Of a stretch of 64,000 nt of DNA, positions 49,199 through 57,353 are shown piece after piece. How positions within the stretch are numbered: the stretch's first letter is position 1; the number at the start of each line of letters is the position of its first letter. Made by a program: the position numbers and the translations under genes. The stretch covers positions 1-64,000 of the forward strand of contig CANSSG010000005.1 in NCBI GenBank assembly GCA_947649615.1, read 5' to 3'. Below the pieces are notes generated by a model. It did no database searches and was not told the origin of the DNA. It saw only the letters and a list, made by a program, of their open reading frames with translations. This DNA comes from an uncultured Clostridia bacterium. Lineage in GTDB: Bacteria > Bacillota > Clostridia > Oscillospirales > Oscillospiraceae.

Positions 49199-51910
49199 TC
49201 ATGCCCCGCCCTGCCCCGGCTTTTTAAGCTGGTGCCGGAGCTGGCGGAAGCTCTTGCCCCGCAGGTTGTTCTGGTCGATAATCTGGGAAATCCGGCCTTC
49301 GGCGGCTTCCACCTCGTCATGGAAGTCCCGGGCGGACACCCGCACCGCCCCGTGTCCCAAAATGATAAGCTGTTCCAGGTTGTCCGACGTTGCCACCCGG
49401 ACCCGGCGGTCTGGATGCTCCCGGGCAATCTCGTAGGTGGCCCGCTCGATGTAGGCGTCCGCCGTCTCCGCTTCCTTGGTGTAGACAACATGGATGTTGC
49501 GGTAGTGCTCCACAGAGCCGGGATTGCCCTTTACCTTGTAGGCGTCAAAGACCAGGATCACCACGCATTTTTTATATCCCTGGTAATTGCACAGCAAATC
49601 CATCAGCAGATGCCTCGCACCTTCCAGGCTCTCCCGGGCGGTGTTTTTCAACTCGTCCCAGGCAAAAATCACGTTGTACCCATCCACCAGCAGATACTCA
49701 GGACCCATGGCCCTGGGCGGCACCGTCCGCTTTTCCAGGGACGGAGGCGGCTTAGGCCGGGAGCGAAAGGCTTCCCCGGGGTCCGGGCCTTTCCGCCGGA
49801 CCTGGCCGTATGTCCGCTCAAAAATCGCTTGCAGGGATTTTTCCTCCTCCCGGGAGGTGGGATAGGGTGCCGGAACCCGAAGCGGAGGGGCCTGAGACGC
49901 CGGCGGGGGCGGTTCCCCGCCCTCCAAGCCAAGGTCTGTTTCCAAATGGGCGTATTCCGGCACCATATTCCATTTGACCGGGAAGCCCGCGCCGTGGGCG
50001 CAGAAAACGGAGTCCGGGGAGTTGTCCAAATCCCCCTCCGGGTCGTAGGCCATGGCCTGGATGACTTCTTCCCGGTTGTGGCACTCCTCATATCCCCGCA
50101 GGGTGCAGCTCAGCCGCCCCCGGCCCCTGGTGTAGGAAGCCACCGTCTGCCAATAGGCCCCCAGCTCCGACACCGGGCCGCTGCCGGTGAGCAGGGCCGT
50201 CTCCCCCAGGGTTTCCGGCGGATCAAACCGCCCGCCCATTTGCTGGATATCGTTCATAGCCCGGCCCAGGGTCTCCCCTGGAAGCTCCAGCCGGAAGTCG
50301 TACCACGGCTCCAGCAGGACGCTCTCCGCGCACATCAACCCCTGGCGCACCGCCCGGTAGGTGGCTTGCCGGAAGTCGCCGCCCTCGGTGTGCTTGAGGT
50401 GGGCGCGGCCCGCCGTCAGGGTAATGCGCATATCCGTAACAGGGGAGCCGGTCAGTACGCCCAAATGGGCTTTCTCCCCCAGATGGGTCAGCACAAGCCG
50501 CTGCCAGTTCCGGTCCAGCCGGTCCTCGCTGCATATCGTGTCAAACCGCAGCCCGCTGCCACGGGGCAGCGGTTCCAACAGGAGGTGTACTTCGGCGTAA
50601 TGCCGCAGCGGCTCATAATGGCCCACGCCCTCCACAGGAGCGGCAATAGTCTCCTTATAAATAATCCCCCCCGGCCCAAAGGACGCTTCTATGCCGAACC
50701 GCTGGGCGATGACCCGGCGCAAGACTTCCAACTGCACCTGCCCCATCAGCCGGACATGGATCTGCTGAAGCCGTTCATTCCAGAGGATATGAAGCTGGGG
50801 GTCCTCCTCCGCCAGCAGCCGCAGCTTATCCAAGGCCACATGGGGGTCCACCCCCTCGGGCAAAAGAAGCTGGTAATTTAAAACCGGCTCCAGTTCCGGA
50901 GGGGCGGATGCGGCTTCCATCCCCAGCCCTTGCCCCGGGAAGGTTTTCGACAGCCCTGCCACCGCACACACCGTCCCGGCGGGGGCTTCGTCCAGCATTT
51001 TGCACTTTGTGCCGGAGTAGACCCGGAGCTGCTCCGCCTTTTCCTCCCAGACGCTCCCCCCGGCGTCCGCGCCGGACAGAAGGGCCTTGACCCGCAGCTT
51101 CCCGCCGGTGACCTTCAAATAGGTGAGCCGGACGCCCTGGGGGTCCCGTCCGATTTTATAGACCTTGGCTCCGAAATCCGGCCCGTAAACGGGCCGGGGC
51201 GCGTACCGGTTCAGGCCGTCCAGGAACTCGTCCACCCCCGTCAGCTTCAGCGCGGAGCCGAAAAAACAGGGGATGATCTTCCTGGACGCGGCCAGTTCCG
51301 CCAGGGTTCCGTCCGCCAATCCGCCGGTCTCAAGATATTCCGCCAAGGCTTCCTCGCTGGCGGTGGCGGCTTCCTCAAACAGGGCGTCTTCTGGCAGGCC
51401 GAAATCCACGCAGCCGTCCCCCAACCGCTGCCGCAGGGACGCAAGCAGCCCCTCCCGGTCCACGCCCGCCAAATCCATTTTGTTGATGAACAGAAACACC
51501 GGAATCCGCCACTTCTCCAACAGCCGCCAAAGGGTCAAGGTATGGGCCTGCACCCCGTCCGCCCCGCTGACCACCAGCACGGCGCAGTCCAGCACTTGCA
51601 GCGTCCGCTCCATTTCCGAGGAAAAATCCACATGCCCCGGGGTGTCCAGTAGCGTGACCGTCCGGTCCCCCAGGGGGAACACCGCCTGCTTGGAGAAAAT
51701 CGTAATACCCCGCTCCCGTTCCAAATCCTCCGTGTCCAAAAACGCGTCCCGGTGATCCACCCTTCCCAGGGCGCGGATTGTCCCGGTTTGGTAGAGCAGG
51801 GCCTCCGACAGGGTGGTCTTGCCCGCGTCCACATGGGCCAGCATCCCCAAGCACAGCCGTTGGCCCGGCCCGCCAGGGGACGGACCCGCACTCTCCCGGC
51901 CCTGGCTCAT
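49199..51910 (-). CDS. TetM/EF-G-like GTPase fused to a YacP/Rae1-type NYN nuclease
   Basis: 903 residues. The first 660 follow the ribosomal protection protein layout: G1 AHVDAGKTT, G3 DTPGHVDF, G4 NKMD, then EF-G-like domains II-V. After a proline-rich linker (about 660-735) comes an NYN/PIN-like domain: YLLVDGYNVIFAWDELKN (Asp about 743), VVILVFDAYKVKG, ETADAYIERATYEIA and ATSDNLEQ, the Rae1/YacP acidic residues. Rae1 cleaves mRNA in the ribosomal A site in Bacillus. The fusion would deliver a nuclease to the ribosome. ATG 51910 overlaps the upstream stop (ATGA). Confidence 0.9.
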   Translation of the reverse strand: MSQGRESAGPSPGGPGQRLCLGMLAHVDAGKTTLSEALLYQTGTIRALGRVDHRDAFLDTEDLERERGITIFSKQAVFPLGDRTVTLLDTPGHVDFSSEMERTLQVLDCAVLVVSGADGVQAHTLTLWRLLEKWRIPVFLFINKMDLAGVDREGLLASLRQRLGDGCVDFGLPEDALFEEAATASEEALAEYLETGGLADGTLAELAASRKIIPCFFGSALKLTGVDEFLDGLNRYAPRPVYGPDFGAKVYKIGRDPQGVRLTYLKVTGGKLRVKALLSGADAGGSVWEEKAEQLRVYSGTKCKMLDEAPAGTVCAVAGLSKTFPGQGLGMEAASAPPELEPVLNYQLLLPEGVDPHVALDKLRLLAEEDPQLHILWNERLQQIHVRLMGQVQLEVLRRVIAQRFGIEASFGPGGIIYKETIAAPVEGVGHYEPLRHYAEVHLLLEPLPRGSGLRFDTICSEDRLDRNWQRLVLTHLGEKAHLGVLTGSPVTDMRITLTAGRAHLKHTEGGDFRQATYRAVRQGLMCAESVLLEPWYDFRLELPGETLGRAMNDIQQMGGRFDPPETLGETALLTGSGPVSELGAYWQTVASYTRGRGRLSCTLRGYEECHNREEVIQAMAYDPEGDLDNSPDSVFCAHGAGFPVKWNMVPEYAHLETDLGLEGGEPPPPASQAPPLRVPAPYPTSREEEKSLQAIFERTYGQVRRKGPDPGEAFRSRPKPPPSLEKRTVPPRAMGPEYLLVDGYNVIFAWDELKNTARESLEGARHLLMDLLCNYQGYKKCVVILVFDAYKVKGNPGSVEHYRNIHVVYTKEAETADAYIERATYEIAREHPDRRVRVATSDNLEQLIILGHGAVRVSARDFHDEVEAAEGRISQIIDQNNLRGKSFRQLRHQLKKPGQGGA

Positions 51911-52953
51911 TCCCCGTCTCCGCCGCCAAAGGACATATTGGCGAAAATGCGCTCCATCCGCTGGTCTGGGAACCGCTGGTCCACCATCTCCCAAAAGGCA
52001 TTCGGGGCGGGGCTGCCCTCAATCCGCTTGGACCAGCGGCCTACGGCCACGCAGGTGACGATGATGTTGACAATCATGAAGACGGTCAAAGCCCAGGTGA
52101 GGGGCCTGCCCACCCGGTTGGAAATCTTCAGAATCCACTTGGCCATCCGGGGATACAGGTCTTTAATCCACAAAATCCCCAGCAGGCCCCAGAAAACGGA
52201 GTACGTAAAGCAGATGCGCCCGTTGAGGTTCAAGGGCAGATTGCTGTAGTCCCAGGAGCGGGACCCCAGCAGAACCTCCTGCCCCCAGGAGCAGACATAT
52301 TCCAATACGCTGCCCACAATAAACCCGCCGCAGAAAGACCAAAGCCGCCCCCTGTTGCGGTACTTATACAGCGCCAGGGTGAGGAACACCGCCCCCGCGC
52401 CGTAGAGCAGGTTAAACGGCCCGTAGACCAGCCCCCGGCGGCTTTCGATGATGCCGTACCGGGCGAAGGCCCACATCATCTCCACCACCACCCCGGCGAA
52501 GCTGCCCACCACGCACACCAGTAGGATTTTATAGATGTTCAGGCCCCGGGCGAAGTGGTTGAGCCGCTTTTCCGCCAGGTCGATGCCCGCATTGGCGGGC
52601 GGATTGGCGGCGTACCATTTCCGGTTCTGGCTTTTCCTGGTATCCCGGACCCGGGCGCTCAGCTCATCCTCTAGCTCCACCACCGCCTGATAGGACTGGG
52701 ACAAAGAGCGGGAGGTCTGATGCAGGCGGTCAAGCTCGCCCTGCACATGGTTCAGCATTTCCCGGGCTTCCGGGCTGGGGATGCCGCCCTCCCACTTGGG
52801 TCCAAGGGCTTCCTCCGCCAGGCGCTCAAAATACCGTTTCTCCATCTCGTCCCTGGCCCGCCCCACCGCTGGCGGGACGGCGGCGCATAACGCTTCCAGC
52901 TCCGCGGCGGCGGGAAGGACTTCCGGCTCCGCGGCAATGGTTTTTTTACTCAT
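51907..52953 (-). CDS. CmpB-family (putative ABC permease) membrane protein
   Basis: 348 residues. A soluble alpha-helical N-terminal part (about 1-130, probably coiled coil) precedes five membrane helices with the PF06541 pattern RRGLVYGPFNLLYGAGAVFL and FIVGSVLEYVCSWGQEVLLG. The family is called a putative ABC transporter permease but its function is not established. Both ends overlap neighbours by 4 bases, in an operon with tgt and the GTPase-nuclease fusion. Confidence 0.85.
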   Translation of the reverse strand: MSKKTIAAEPEVLPAAAELEALCAAVPPAVGRARDEMEKRYFERLAEEALGPKWEGGIPSPEAREMLNHVQGELDRLHQTSRSLSQSYQAVVELEDELSARVRDTRKSQNRKWYAANPPANAGIDLAEKRLNHFARGLNIYKILLVCVVGSFAGVVVEMMWAFARYGIIESRRGLVYGPFNLLYGAGAVFLTLALYKYRNRGRLWSFCGGFIVGSVLEYVCSWGQEVLLGSRSWDYSNLPLNLNGRICFTYSVFWGLLGILWIKDLYPRMAKWILKISNRVGRPLTWALTVFMIVNIIVTCVAVGRWSKRIEGSPAPNAFWEMVDQRFPDQRMERIFANMSFGGGDGE

Positions 52954-54083
52954 ACTTTTTCCTCCAGCTTCCGGCTGTACGCATTGCGGAAGTCCTCGTA
53001 CGCCCCTTCGTCCAGGGCGGCGCGGATGCGCTCCATCAGCGTATTATAAAACCACAGATTATGCATCACCGCCAGACGCATGGCCAGCATCTCCTCCGCC
53101 TTGAACAGGTGACGGAGATAGGCCCGGGAAAAGCTCCGGCAGGTGGGACAGCCGCAGCCCTCGTCAACAGGCCGCTCGTCCAGCTTATATTTCTCATTTT
53201 TGATGTTCAGGCTTCCCTGCCAGGTGAACAGCTTCCCATGGCGGGCGTTCCGGGCGGGCATGACGCAGTCGAAGAAATCCACCCCCCGCCAGACGCTCTC
53301 GATGATATTGGATGGCGTTCCCACGCCCATTAGATAGCGCGGCTTGTCCTCTGGCGCGTAAGGCAGTGTCACGTCCAAGATCCGGTACATCACCTCCGTC
53401 TCCTCGCCCACCGCCAGGCCTCCGATGCCGTAGCCGTCGCAGTCGATTTTCGCGCTCTCCTGCATGGACCAGACCCGCAGGTCCTCGTAAGTCCCGCCCT
53501 GGTTGATGCCAAAAAGCATCTGCCCTGGATTAAGGCAGTCCGGCAGGGCGTTCAACCGGTCATGCTCCTCCTTGCACCGCTGGAGCCAGCGGACCGTCCG
53601 CTCACAGGACTGCTTGACGTAGTCGTAAGGCGCGGGGTTCTCCACGCACTCATCGAAAGCCATGGCGATATCGCTGCCCAGGTTGGACTGAATTTGCATG
53701 GATTCCTCCGGACCCATAAAAATCCGCCGCCCGTCGATGTGGGAAGCAAAGGTAACGCCCTCTTCCGTGATTTTCCGCAACCCGGACAGGGAAAACACTT
53801 GAAAACCGCCGGAATCGGTGAGAATGGGACCGTCCCAGTCCATCATTCGATGCAATCCGCCCAGGGCCTTCACCACGCCGTCCCCGGGACGCAGGTGGAG
53901 GTGGTAGGTATTGCTAAGTTCAATCTGGCACTTAATGTCCTTCAAATCATGGGCGCTGACCGCGCCCTTGATGGCTCCCTGGGTGCCAACGTTCATGAAA
54001 ACCGGGGTCTCCACGACCCCGCCATGGGCGCAGGAAAACTGCCCCCGGCGAGCGCGGCCCTCCCGTGTGATGACTTTAAACAT
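52950..54083 (-). CDS. tgt: Queuine tRNA-ribosyltransferase
   Basis: Exchanges guanine for preQ1 in the anticodon of Tyr, His, Asn and Asp tRNAs. 377 residues, usual length. Seen: VETPVFMNVGTQGAIKG, catalytic ILTDSGGFQVFSL, the second Asp region in MPARNARHGKLFTW, and the zinc ligands CGCPTCRSFSRAYLRHLF. It starts at ATG 54083 after AGGAGAA. It leads the coupled genes for a CmpB-like protein and the ribosome-acting fusion, an operon largely concerned with translation. Confidence 0.97.
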   Translation of the reverse strand: MFKVITREGRARRGQFSCAHGGVVETPVFMNVGTQGAIKGAVSAHDLKDIKCQIELSNTYHLHLRPGDGVVKALGGLHRMMDWDGPILTDSGGFQVFSLSGLRKITEEGVTFASHIDGRRIFMGPEESMQIQSNLGSDIAMAFDECVENPAPYDYVKQSCERTVRWLQRCKEEHDRLNALPDCLNPGQMLFGINQGGTYEDLRVWSMQESAKIDCDGYGIGGLAVGEETEVMYRILDVTLPYAPEDKPRYLMGVGTPSNIIESVWRGVDFFDCVMPARNARHGKLFTWQGSLNIKNEKYKLDERPVDEGCGCPTCRSFSRAYLRHLFKAEEMLAMRLAVMHNLWFYNTLMERIRAALDEGAYEDFRNAYSRKLEEKV

Positions 54084-54132
54084 GACGTTCTCCTTTTTCG
54101 TTTATGCCGGCTTTGCCCCAATATTGGGCGGG

Positions 54133-54354
54133 TCAGCCGGATTTTCCATCCTTCTCCTCCCCGTCCTCCGGCGCGTTGGGGTCTTCGGTCAGCATGCCAT
54201 CGTAATAACTCTTATTGGCTGCGTCCTTTTTATCCAGCCACTTCGCCAGCCTGGGCGTCAGCCACAGTGCGCCGCCCACAATGACGAGAAACATCACCGC
54301 GAAAATCAGGGGCGCCAGCGCGTCGCTGACATGGCCCCGCAGAAGGGATAACAT
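54133..54354 (-). CDS. Small single-span membrane protein
   Basis: 73 residues with one membrane helix (about 15-33, IFAVMFLVIVGGALWL) and a charged, disordered tail rich in Asp, Glu and Lys. It lies 49 bases ahead of tgt where many genomes have yajC, but it does not look like YajC. A GGAGGAC site precedes the ATG. Function unknown. Confidence 0.7.
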   Translation of the reverse strand: MLSLLRGHVSDALAPLIFAVMFLVIVGGALWLTPRLAKWLDKKDAANKSYYDGMLTEDPNAPEDGEEKDGKSG

Positions 54355-54522
54355 TGTCCGTCCTCCTTGTTCTATGTACCGGCGGGGCTGGGGGCAGTTT
54401 CCTGCCTTGTCCCGCCGCCCGCCTTATTGTATATGATTTGGCGGAAGTTTGCAACCTTGCACGAATAAAAAAGCGCCGGCTGGGAGATGAAAGTGGGGTT
54501 CCAACCGGATCAAGCATCCTTG

Positions 54523-54570
54523 GGTATGTTTGAAGAATGACAGAACGCCCAAATGGCGGCTCTTTTTCCG
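54523..54570. repeat. Second copy of the island-edge repeat
   Basis: A 48-base block containing TGTTTGAAGAATGACAGAAC and GCCCAAATGGCGG matches 17693-17741 with scattered differences. The rest of 54355-54636 shows no gene. Confidence 0.75.
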
Positions 54571-54636
54571 CCGGGCGGCGTCCACCCTCAATGGCTTGAT
54601 ATGGTGCAGGGAGCCATCGCCGCTGAAAAGTGCAAA

Positions 54637-54680
54637 AAATCAAGCCAGACAGGTCAAAAGGCCTTGTCTGGCTTAATTAC
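54637..54680 (-). terminator. Terminator of ribU
   Basis: AAGCCAGACAAGGCC pairs with GGTCTGTCTGGCTT-type complement across TTTT, then GATTTTTTG on the minus strand, 20-25 bases beyond the ribU stop. Confidence 0.8.
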
Positions 54681-54702
54681 AGGGGTGCAGATAACCGGTT
54701 TG

Positions 54703-55317
54703 TTATCTGTGCAGCAGCGGAGACAGCGGCTTGTAAATCAAAAAACATAACGCCGTGTCCAGCAAGCCCTTGAGCAGGGTAAAGGGGGCGTTGAAGATAA
54801 TCAGGCAGGCCAGCAGGCCGTCTACGCCGGGGTAGATTTCCTGGTACATGCCAATAATGGCGTCCAGGGGCATGAACACAGTATAGACAGGGTAGGAAAT
54901 GAAATAATTCACCGGGATGCTACCCAGGGCCATGATGGCGGCGCCTGCCAGTGCGCCAATCAATGCGCCGGAACGGGTTTTTTTGTACTTGTATATCACC
55001 CCGGCAGGGATGATAAAGCAGACGCCCAGCAGGAAGTTGCACAGTTCTCCAACGCCGCTGGTGCCGGAGAAAAGCAAGCCCTTGATCACGTTTTTCACAA
55101 AACAGACCACAACGCCGCTAACCGGCCCTAAGCTGAACGCCGCCAGCAGGGCGGGAAGCTCTGAAAAGTCCATTTCAACAAAGGGAGGAATCAGGAAGGG
55201 GATGGGGAATTCCAGAAACATCAGCACCGTTGCCGCCGCTGAAAGCATGGCAGTGACAGCGATTTTGTGGGTTCTGGATTTCTGCGACGCGGAAAATGTG
55301 TTGGACATGGTTGACAT
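54703..55317 (-). CDS. ribU: ECF transporter S component, riboflavin (RibU)
   Basis: 204 residues, six membrane helices, substrate-binding subunit of an energy-coupling factor transporter. MDFSELPALLAAFSLGPVSG, FVKNVIKGLLFSGTSGVGEL and PVNYFISYPVY are RibU-like. The FMN riboswitch upstream supports riboflavin as substrate. It starts at ATG 55317 after AAAGGAG. The EcfA/T energising module is not in this window, as usual for group II systems. Confidence 0.93.
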   Translation of the reverse strand: MSTMSNTFSASQKSRTHKIAVTAMLSAAATVLMFLEFPIPFLIPPFVEMDFSELPALLAAFSLGPVSGVVVCFVKNVIKGLLFSGTSGVGELCNFLLGVCFIIPAGVIYKYKKTRSGALIGALAGAAIMALGSIPVNYFISYPVYTVFMPLDAIIGMYQEIYPGVDGLLACLIIFNAPFTLLKGLLDTALCFLIYKPLSPLLHR

Positions 55318-55404
55318 AATAAAACACTCCTTTACAATTGTACCCGAAGACACAGCATCTTCTGAGTACAGCCGTAAACGAGCGCAACAAAACACGTTTA
55401 CGCC

Positions 55405-55530
55405 ATCTTCTTCCATCCAGACTGTCACTGTCGGTACCGGATTTGCACCAGTTCAACGCTTGCGCGGTCGCGGACTTACGCCCATACGGACGCTTACCGC
55501 CGGTGGGGAATTGCACCCCGCCCTGAAGAT
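55405..55530 (-). promoter_or_regulatory. FMN riboswitch (RFN element)
   Basis: On the minus strand the conserved pieces appear in order: ATCTTCAGGGCGGGGTGCAA, TTCCCCACCGGCGGTAA, GTAAGTCCGCGA, AACTGGTGCAAATCC and GACAGTCTGGATGGAAGAAG. FMN binding should lower expression of the downstream ribU. CGTAAACG / CGTTTACG after the aptamer may form the switching hairpin. Confidence 0.97.
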
Positions 55531-55553
55531 GTGGCGATCAGGTTGTCAGACTT

Positions 55554-55582
55554 ATTATACATCAGGGGGTTGGGAATTGCAA
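55554..55582 (-). promoter_or_regulatory. Promoter of the FMN riboswitch-ribU transcript
   Basis: On the minus strand TTGCAA (55577-55582) and TATAAT (55554-55559), 17 bases apart, about 25 bases before the aptamer. Confidence 0.85.
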
Positions 55583-55641
55583 GCCTTTTTTAGGAGGGTA
55601 GATAACAAAACATTTATTCTAAATCCCTCTTTTCAAACAGG

Positions 55642-55683
55642 AAAAAATGTGGTATGCTGTTTTTGCAGCATACCACATTTTTT
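55642..55683 (+). promoter_or_regulatory. Hairpin with T-run abutting the dinB ribosome binding site
   Basis: AAAAAATGTGGTATGCTG pairs fully with its complement across TTTTTG and ends in six T that touch AGGAGG (55684). As a terminator it would silence dinB unless an upstream transcript refolds; as a simple RNA fold it could also limit ribosome access. Confidence 0.7.
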
Positions 55684-55697
55684 AGGAGGAGACGGCA

Positions 55698-56915
55698 GTG
55701 GAACGGGTGATTCTGCATTGTGATTTAAACAGCTTTTACGCATCGGTAGAGCTTCTCTCCCGCCCTGAACTGCGGGAATTTCCAGTAGCGGTCTGCGGCG
55801 ACCCGGAGAGCCGGAGGGGCATCATCCTGGCAAAAAATGAACCGGCGAAAGCCTTTGGCATTAAGACGGCCGAGACCATCTGGCAGGCAAAGCGGAAATG
55901 TCCCGACCTGATCCTCCTACCGCCCCACCACAAATTATACCGTGACTTTTCCAGGGTAATCAACGACCTTTATGGCCAGTACACGGATTTGGTCGAACCT
56001 TTCGGCATAGACGAAAGCTGGCTGGACATCACCGGCAGCATGCACTTATTTGGCGGAGATGGCAAGGTTGTTGCCGACGCCCTCCGCGCCCGGGTAAAAA
56101 AAGAACTAGGCCTCACCCTGTCGGTAGGCGTCAGCTTCAACAAGGTATTTGCCAAACTGGGCAGCGACTACAAAAAGCCGGACGCCACCACGGTCATATC
56201 CCCGGACAACTGGCGGCCGGTAGTATGGCCCCTGCCCTTAGGCGACATGCTGTTTGCAGGGCCAGCCGCCCAGCGGGCCTTAGGCCAGTACGGCGTCCAT
56301 ACCATCGGCGGCTTAGCCGCGCTGGAACCCAGCCTGCCGGAGCACCTGTTGGGGAAGCTGGGCCGGCAGCTATGGGAATATGCCAACGGCCTGGATTGCT
56401 CGCCCGTCCGTCCCCAGCACGAAAAGGAGCCGGTCAAAAGCGTCGGCAACAGCTACACCTTCCCGGCGGACCTGACCACCCGCCGCCAGCTCCGCCAAGG
56501 CGCATCTATGCTGTGCGACAGCGTAGCGGGCCGCTTACGCGCCCAAGGCCTATACTGCGGGGCGGTAGCGGTAGGCTTGAAGGACCCCGCTTTCCGCAGC
56601 ATCTCCCGCCAGAAGCACTTATCCCACAGTACGCACCTGCGCGGAGAACTGCTGGAAGCGGCGATGGAACTGATTGACAAAGCCTGGAAGCCCAACACGC
56701 CGGTGCGTCTGCTCAGCGTCACCGCCCTGGCCCTGACAGACAGCCTGGAAACCTACGAGCAAACAGACCTGTTTGCTCCCCAAAAGCCTATGGAGGACGT
56801 TAAAAAAGAAAAACTGGGGCAAGCGGTAGACAGCATCCGCAAAAAATACGGCGGCGGCGCCATCACCTACGGCGAAACCGTAGGCCACGTAGTCCACGGC
56901 GAGGACGCCGAATAA
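55698..56915 (+). CDS. dinB: DNA polymerase IV (Y family)
   Basis: 405 residues, translesion DNA polymerase. Catalytic acids: ILHCDLNSFYASVE (Asp about 9) and PFGIDESWLDITGS (Asp/Glu about 103). The thumb (LPLGDMLFAGPAAQRALGQY) and a little-finger domain (about 235-350) are complete. The start is GTG 55698, placed 7 bases after AGGAGGA. No LexA-like site was noticed; the hairpin just upstream is the obvious candidate control element. Confidence 0.96.
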   Translation: MERVILHCDLNSFYASVELLSRPELREFPVAVCGDPESRRGIILAKNEPAKAFGIKTAETIWQAKRKCPDLILLPPHHKLYRDFSRVINDLYGQYTDLVEPFGIDESWLDITGSMHLFGGDGKVVADALRARVKKELGLTLSVGVSFNKVFAKLGSDYKKPDATTVISPDNWRPVVWPLPLGDMLFAGPAAQRALGQYGVHTIGGLAALEPSLPEHLLGKLGRQLWEYANGLDCSPVRPQHEKEPVKSVGNSYTFPADLTTRRQLRQGASMLCDSVAGRLRAQGLYCGAVAVGLKDPAFRSISRQKHLSHSTHLRGELLEAAMELIDKAWKPNTPVRLLSVTALALTDSLETYEQTDLFAPQKPMEDVKKEKLGQAVDSIRKKYGGGAITYGETVGHVVHGEDAE

Positions 56916-56963
56916 CCACCATGGCGGGCAGGAATGCAGGCGCGGCAGAAGAGAACCCAAGTC

Positions 56964-57344
56964 TCACCGTTTCCCCGCCGCCAACGCCGCCGCATCCCTC
57001 ACCCAGCCCATCAATTCCCCATCGACCTCCTCCGGGGAGCCAATCATAAAGTGGTGGGTCCACCGTCTGGGATACGGTTCCACCGCCCCGTCCACCCTGG
57101 GCGAATCCAACCTCCGGTCCAGCCCAAGGGTAACGGTAATATAGTGGGGCGGCCGCTTATCCTTTTTGCGGACAGGCAGCAGGGATACAGCGGCGAACAC
57201 CTTCGGATTCGTAAAGGTGATCTGGGTTTTCTGCACTCTGACCGCTGCGTTTTCCACCGCCGCCAAGGTTTTCGATTCAAAAACCTCATACAGCGCAGCA
57301 GCAGCCGGGTCTTTCTCAAAAAAGAACAGCACGTCAGGTCCCAT
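56964..57344 (-). CDS. DUF5655-like protein
   Basis: 126 residues, soluble, without known catalytic motif. QKTQITFTNPKVFAAVSLLP followed by HYITVTLGLDRRLDSPRV fits the DUF5655 pattern. It begins 9 bases after the htrA stop and is likely the last gene of the two-component/protease operon. Function unknown. Confidence 0.7.
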   Translation of the reverse strand: MGPDVLFFFEKDPAAAALYEVFESKTLAAVENAAVRVQKTQITFTNPKVFAAVSLLPVRKKDKRPPHYITVTLGLDRRLDSPRVDGAVEPYPRRWTHHFMIGSPEEVDGELMGWVRDAAALAAGKR

Positions 57345-57353
57345 ACGCCGTCC

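Noticed and set aside
49232-50881. Plus-strand frame of 549 codons opposite the GTPase-nuclease fusion
   Set aside because: No start signal and no recognisable domain, while the opposite strand carries complete GTPase and NYN motifs.
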